This document shows positions 20,569 through 23,527 of a stretch of 23,527 nucleotides of DNA, piece by piece (within the stretch, counting starts at the first letter, position 1; the number at the start of each line of letters is the position of its first letter). This DNA comes from a virus: IMG/VR virus record IMGVR_UViG_3300030426_000089, positions 1 to 23,527 of that record, one strand, 5' to 3'. The notes under the pieces are model-generated. The model had not been told where the DNA came from, did not search any database, and was given only the letters and a program-made list of their open reading frames with translations. The translations under genes and the position numbers were made by a program.

Positions 20569-22848
20569 ATGAAACTCAGTTTCGAACAGATTACCAAGCT
20601 GGTGCGCGAAGCCGTCAAGGCAGCGCTGGGCGGCAATGGCTACCCCTACATCGTGGAGCTGTACCCGGACCAGGTGGTCTACGAGGTGGAGGCCACGCCG
20701 CCAGCGGCGCCGGCGACCGGTTATTACCAGCGCACCTACGCCATCGTGGATGGCAAGGTGACCCTGGGAGAGGCCACGGCCGTGCAGCGCCGGGTCGAAT
20801 TCGTCCCGCTCAAGGCGGCCTGCAGCTTTGTGGCCGCAACCGAAAACAGCCCGGCCGGGTTGCGCTGGCGGGTCAAAGTGATCGAATTCGGGCCGGACAA
20901 GGCCGGGTCGATCTTTTGGGACAAGGCCGCGCTCACAGCGGCGCTGCCGATGTTCGAGGGGGCCAAGGTGTTCGCGCTCAATGCCTCCCAACACCAGGAC
21001 AAACGCAACCGCTTCGGCAAGAGCCCGCGCGAGTTGGTCGGCGCTCTGACCGCTCCGACGGCCGATGACGGGGCCATCTACGCCGAGATCGTGATCATGC
21101 CGTCGGCCCACTGGTTGTCCGAGGATCTGGTCGCCTGCGAGCAGAACCAGATCCCCTATGTCTACGGGCTATCGGTGGATATCTCGGCCAAGGCGGGCAC
21201 GGTGGCCGTGGGCGGCAAAAAAATGCTCTATCCGCAACAGATCCAGGCCGTGCAGGTGGATGTGGTTTACGATCCGGCAGCCGGCGGTGGTTTTTTACAA
21301 CAAATGGCCGCGGCGGTGTCCGCGGGCGAACAGGAGGATCCCATGTTTAAAAAGTTACTAGCCGCCCTGGCGGCCAAGCGCCCGGATCTGTATGCCCAGA
21401 TTCAGGCCCAGATGAACAATGGCACCCTCGGCGAAGAGGCGGCCATGACGCAGATCGTGGCGGCCATGGACGGCGGCCAGACGGTGACCGCCGGCGAGGA
21501 TTTAAAGGCCTCGGTGGCGGCCCTGGTGGCGGCTGAAATGGCCCGCCAGGCTCCGGCCGGCGGGCAAGGCCAAGGAACTGTGGCCAACGAGGCGTTGCAG
21601 GCCACCCAGCTGTTGGCCTGCAAGCTGGTGCTGCGCGATGAGCTGGGCGCCAGCAAGCTGCCCGATCCGGTGCAGGCCAAGGTCCGGCGGCGCTTCGAGG
21701 GGCAGATTTTCGCGCCCGATCAGTTGCAGGCCGCGATCAAGGAGGAAAAAGAGGTGCTCGACCAGTTGACGGCCTCGGGGGCCGTGTCGGGCGCCGGCGG
21801 CGTGCGCCTGACGGTCGATTCGACTGAAAAGGCCGTGCAGCATCTGGATGATTTTTTCGATGGCAAAACCCACAGCTTCAAGGCGGCCTACATCGATATC
21901 ACCGGCGACGATCGCGTATCCGGCCAGATGAGCCAGGCCATGCGCTTGACGGCCGCGCTGAATTCGGGGTCGTTTGCCTTGCTGCTGGGCGATTCGATCA
22001 CCCGGCGCATGATCAAAGAGTACAACCTGGCCGGCTTGAGCGACTGGCGCAAGATCGTGGAGGTGGTGCCGCTGGCCGATTTTCGCACCCAGCGCCGCGC
22101 CCGCTTCGGCGGTTACGGCGATTTGCCGGGGGTGCTCGAAGCCGGCCCGTATGTGCCCCTGGTCAGCCCTGCCGATGAAGAGGCCACCTATGCGCCATCC
22201 AAGCGCGGCGGGGTCGAGACGATCACCCTGGAGATGATCAAAAACGACGATGTGGGCTCTATCCGGCGCATTCCGACCAAGCTGGCGCGGGCCGCCGCAC
22301 GCACCCTGTACCGGTTCGTGTTCAACTTCATGGCCAGCAACGCAGTGATCTACGATGCGGTGGCCCTGTTTAACGCCGCCCACGCCAACTTGCTGGTGGC
22401 GCCGCTGGCCGGGCCGGCCTTGCAGGCGGCGCGTTTGCAGATGATCCAGCAACAGGACATGGGCGCCAATGATTTTCTGGGCATCCCGCCCAAATACCTG
22501 GTGGTGCCGGCGGCCCTGGAAGATACGGCCTACACGCTGACCGTGCAGCCCAACGCCGGGGCTTTTGTGCCGACCGCCCCGGACGCGGTGCGCCGCCAGA
22601 CCTGGGAGCTGATCGTCAATCCTTACTGGGTGGATGCCAACAACTGGTACCTGGTGGCCGATCCCAAAGACATTCCCACCATCGAGATCGGTTTTCTCGA
22701 TGGCCGCGAGGATCCCGAGCTGTTCTTGCAGGACATGCCCAACGTGGGCTCGATGTTCTCCAATGACCAGTTGACCTACAAGATCCGCCACATCTACGGC
22801 GGGGCGGTGGTCGATTATCGCGGGTTCCAGGGCAACGTCGTGCCTTAA
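20569..22848 (+). CDS. Prohead protease / scaffold / major capsid fusion protein
   Basis: A 759-residue fusion. Residues about 85-245 form a prohead protease: KVIEFGPDKAG, His142 in NASQHQDK, ELVGAL, and Ser202 in YGLSVDIS, with the ending DVVYDPAAGGGF typical of the family. Residues about 246-420 are helical and Ala/Gln-rich, like a scaffold (KRPDLYAQIQAQMNNG, LVAAEMARQ). Residues about 430-759 are an HK97-fold capsid with RRMIKEYNLAGLSDWRKIVEVV, LYRFVFNFMASN, an ending WYLVADPKD and YGGAVVDYRGF. An internal start at 21343 would give scaffold plus capsid without protease. The Mu equivalents are the separate genes I, Z and T. GGGGGA precedes the ATG. Confidence 0.9.
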   Translation: MKLSFEQITKLVREAVKAALGGNGYPYIVELYPDQVVYEVEATPPAAPATGYYQRTYAIVDGKVTLGEATAVQRRVEFVPLKAACSFVAATENSPAGLRWRVKVIEFGPDKAGSIFWDKAALTAALPMFEGAKVFALNASQHQDKRNRFGKSPRELVGALTAPTADDGAIYAEIVIMPSAHWLSEDLVACEQNQIPYVYGLSVDISAKAGTVAVGGKKMLYPQQIQAVQVDVVYDPAAGGGFLQQMAAAVSAGEQEDPMFKKLLAALAAKRPDLYAQIQAQMNNGTLGEEAAMTQIVAAMDGGQTVTAGEDLKASVAALVAAEMARQAPAGGQGQGTVANEALQATQLLACKLVLRDELGASKLPDPVQAKVRRRFEGQIFAPDQLQAAIKEEKEVLDQLTASGAVSGAGGVRLTVDSTEKAVQHLDDFFDGKTHSFKAAYIDITGDDRVSGQMSQAMRLTAALNSGSFALLLGDSITRRMIKEYNLAGLSDWRKIVEVVPLADFRTQRRARFGGYGDLPGVLEAGPYVPLVSPADEEATYAPSKRGGVETITLEMIKNDDVGSIRRIPTKLARAAARTLYRFVFNFMASNAVIYDAVALFNAAHANLLVAPLAGPALQAARLQMIQQQDMGANDFLGIPPKYLVVPAALEDTAYTLTVQPNAGAFVPTAPDAVRRQTWELIVNPYWVDANNWYLVADPKDIPTIEIGFLDGREDPELFLQDMPNVGSMFSNDQLTYKIRHIYGGAVVDYRGFQGNVVP
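21332..21345 (+). promoter_or_regulatory. Internal ribosome binding site and start within the protease-capsid gene
   Basis: AGGAGG at 21332-21337 lies five bases before the in-frame ATG at 21343 (Met259), exactly at the junction after the protease domain. It would let many scaffold-capsid molecules be made for each protease, as nested starts do in Mu I/Z and lambda C/Nu3. Confidence 0.7.
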
Positions 22849-22882
22849 GCCAAAAAATTATCCAATAAACCCCACGCGAGAA

Positions 22883-22915
22883 GGGGCCGGGCCGGGTGCG
22901 CAACGGCTCGGCCCC
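22883..22915 (+). terminator. Strong GC hairpin after the capsid gene
   Basis: Two 12-base arms (22883-22894 and 22904-22915) pair with one G-U wobble that fits plus-strand RNA; the loop has nine bases. It lies 34 bases after the capsid stop. There is no U-run, so partial termination or stabilisation of the capsid mRNA 3' end are both possible. Confidence 0.45.
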
Positions 22916-22933
22916 GATTGACCCGGAGATGAT

Positions 22934-23527
22934 ATGGCGCTGATCGACCAGGTAGAAAGCAAGACCAAAGATGACAGCGGCCGGCTGACTTACATCGATG
23001 ATTACGAACCGGCCATCGTGGCAGCCCTTGAGCGTTATTCCAAGGCGCGGCCGGCCGATGTGGTGGTGGACCTGACCGGCGACGGATCGCACGATCTGGC
23101 CTTGCCGGCCAACTGGGTGACCGAATTTTCGCAAGTGCGCCGGGTGGAGTACCCCCTGGGGGCGGTGCCGGCCACGCTGCTGTCGCGCGATCGCTGCACG
23201 ATCTATCACACCCCGGCCGGGCCGGTGCTGCGCCTGCTGGACCATATCCCGGCGCCTGGCGAGCAGGTGCGCGTGACCATCACGGTGCCGCGCAACGAAG
23301 CGCAGATCATCGCCGGCGACGCCGACGCCGTGGCCAACCTGGCCGCATCGATCTGCTGCGAGACCTTGGCCAACCTGTTTGCCCAGACCAATGACCCGAC
23401 GATCGCGGCCGATGTGGTCAATTACCGCACCAAAAGCGCCGAGTTTGCCGCCCGCGCCAAGCGCTTGCGCCAACTGTATCTGGATCACATCGGCCTGGAA
23501 GCCGACGGTGGCGCGCCGGCCAGCGCG
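22934..23527 (+). CDS. Probable head-tail connector/adaptor protein (cut by the window end)
   Basis: An open frame of 198 codons that runs off the window, so the protein is partial at its C-terminus. The ATG has GGAG five bases upstream. It has an N-terminal helix (TYIDDYEPAIVAALERYSKARP), a beta-rich middle (DVVVDLTGDGSHDLALPANW and YHTPAGPVLRLL) and a C-terminal helical pair (ADAVANLAASICCETLANLF, AEFAARAKRLRQLYLDHI). The place after the capsid and the helix-sheet-helix plan fit connector proteins of the gp36/HK97 gp6 kind. No exact family is recognised. Confidence 0.65.
   Translation, partial: MALIDQVESKTKDDSGRLTYIDDYEPAIVAALERYSKARPADVVVDLTGDGSHDLALPANWVTEFSQVRRVEYPLGAVPATLLSRDRCTIYHTPAGPVLRLLDHIPAPGEQVRVTITVPRNEAQIIAGDADAVANLAASICCETLANLFAQTNDPTIAADVVNYRTKSAEFAARAKRLRQLYLDHIGLEADGGAPASA

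Larger units (their letters stand above)
2190..23527 (+). mobile_element. Mu-like transposable prophage, left and central part (right part outside window)
   Basis: The order of recognisable genes matches the Mu plan: minus-strand repressor, divergent Ner-like gene, DDE transposase, AAA+ ATPase, Gam, GemA, Mor-family activator, lysis genes, DUF1804, gp28-type terminase, portal, F-type minor head protein, protease/capsid fusion and a connector-like gene. The start given is the repressor stop; the true left end (attL) may lie in 2053-2189 or further left and I could not identify it. Tail genes and the right end are not in the window. All key genes are intact, so the element looks potentially active, except for possible frame problems in small genes noted separately. 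Confidence 0.93.

Noticed and set aside
21502-22791. Minus-strand open frame of 429 codons opposite the capsid domain
   Set aside because: It is the complement of a recognised capsid gene with skewed His/Gly/Gln composition and no motif.
1-23527. tRNA, rRNA genes or CRISPR arrays
   Set aside because: I saw no cloverleaf-type sequence with conserved T-loop, no rRNA stretch and no regularly spaced repeats.

Overview
The window carries the left two thirds of a Mu-like transposable prophage, with three minus-strand accessory genes on its left flank. It runs out of the window inside the head-tail connector region. The marks of a Mu relative are the gene order and the families seen: CI-type repressor facing a Ner-like regulator, DDE transposase, AAA+ target-selection ATPase, Gam, GemA, a Mor-family activator, an endolysin block, DUF1804, a gp28-type large terminase, portal, an F-type minor head protein and a protease/capsid fusion. 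The host is probably a Gram-negative, GC-rich bacterium. The repressor tail with ERR/DRR repeats and the overall gene style suggest a Desulfobacterota lineage, but this is inference; nothing in the window is a host marker gene.

Layout. Positions 1-2052, minus strand and visibly AT-richer: a ComEC-like metallo-beta-lactamase-fold hydrolase, a small membrane protein that appears frameshifted, and a lipoprotein. These may be morons at the prophage left end or host DNA; I could not place attL. Positions 2190-3110 form the immunity switch: repressor on minus, Ner-like gene on plus, and a 125-bp repeat-rich operator region between them. Positions 3121-8854 hold the early region: two zinc-ribbon genes (one on the minus strand), small regulators, a lipoprotein, transposase A and ATPase B. 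Positions 8864-13216 hold the semi-essential early genes (Gam, zinc-finger and DUF551-like proteins, GemA, HTH), an AT-richer patch of four small unknown genes (11959-12878), and finally the Mor-like activator.

A 193-bp gap with a long hairpin follows. The lysis block (13410-15471) has a T7-lysozyme-type amidase, a holin-like/lipoprotein fusion, a DksA/TraR zinc finger and a candidate i-spanin. The packaging and head block (15479-23527) follows: DUF1804, terminase, portal, minor head protein, protease-scaffold-capsid fusion, and a connector-like protein cut by the window end.

How it works together (family knowledge plus position): the repressor keeps the early operon silent. On induction Ner, A and B drive replicative transposition while Gam shields DNA ends. 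The Mor-like protein, last in the early block, would switch on the genes to its right. Almost all plus-strand genes are packed with start/stop overlaps or short gaps and good Shine-Dalgarno sequences, so translational coupling is likely. The best unexplained signals are the hairpin at 13339-13374, internal in-frame starts in three genes, the minus-strand zinc-ribbon gene inside the early operon, the holin/lipoprotein fusion, and the frameshifted membrane gene beside the MBL hydrolase.
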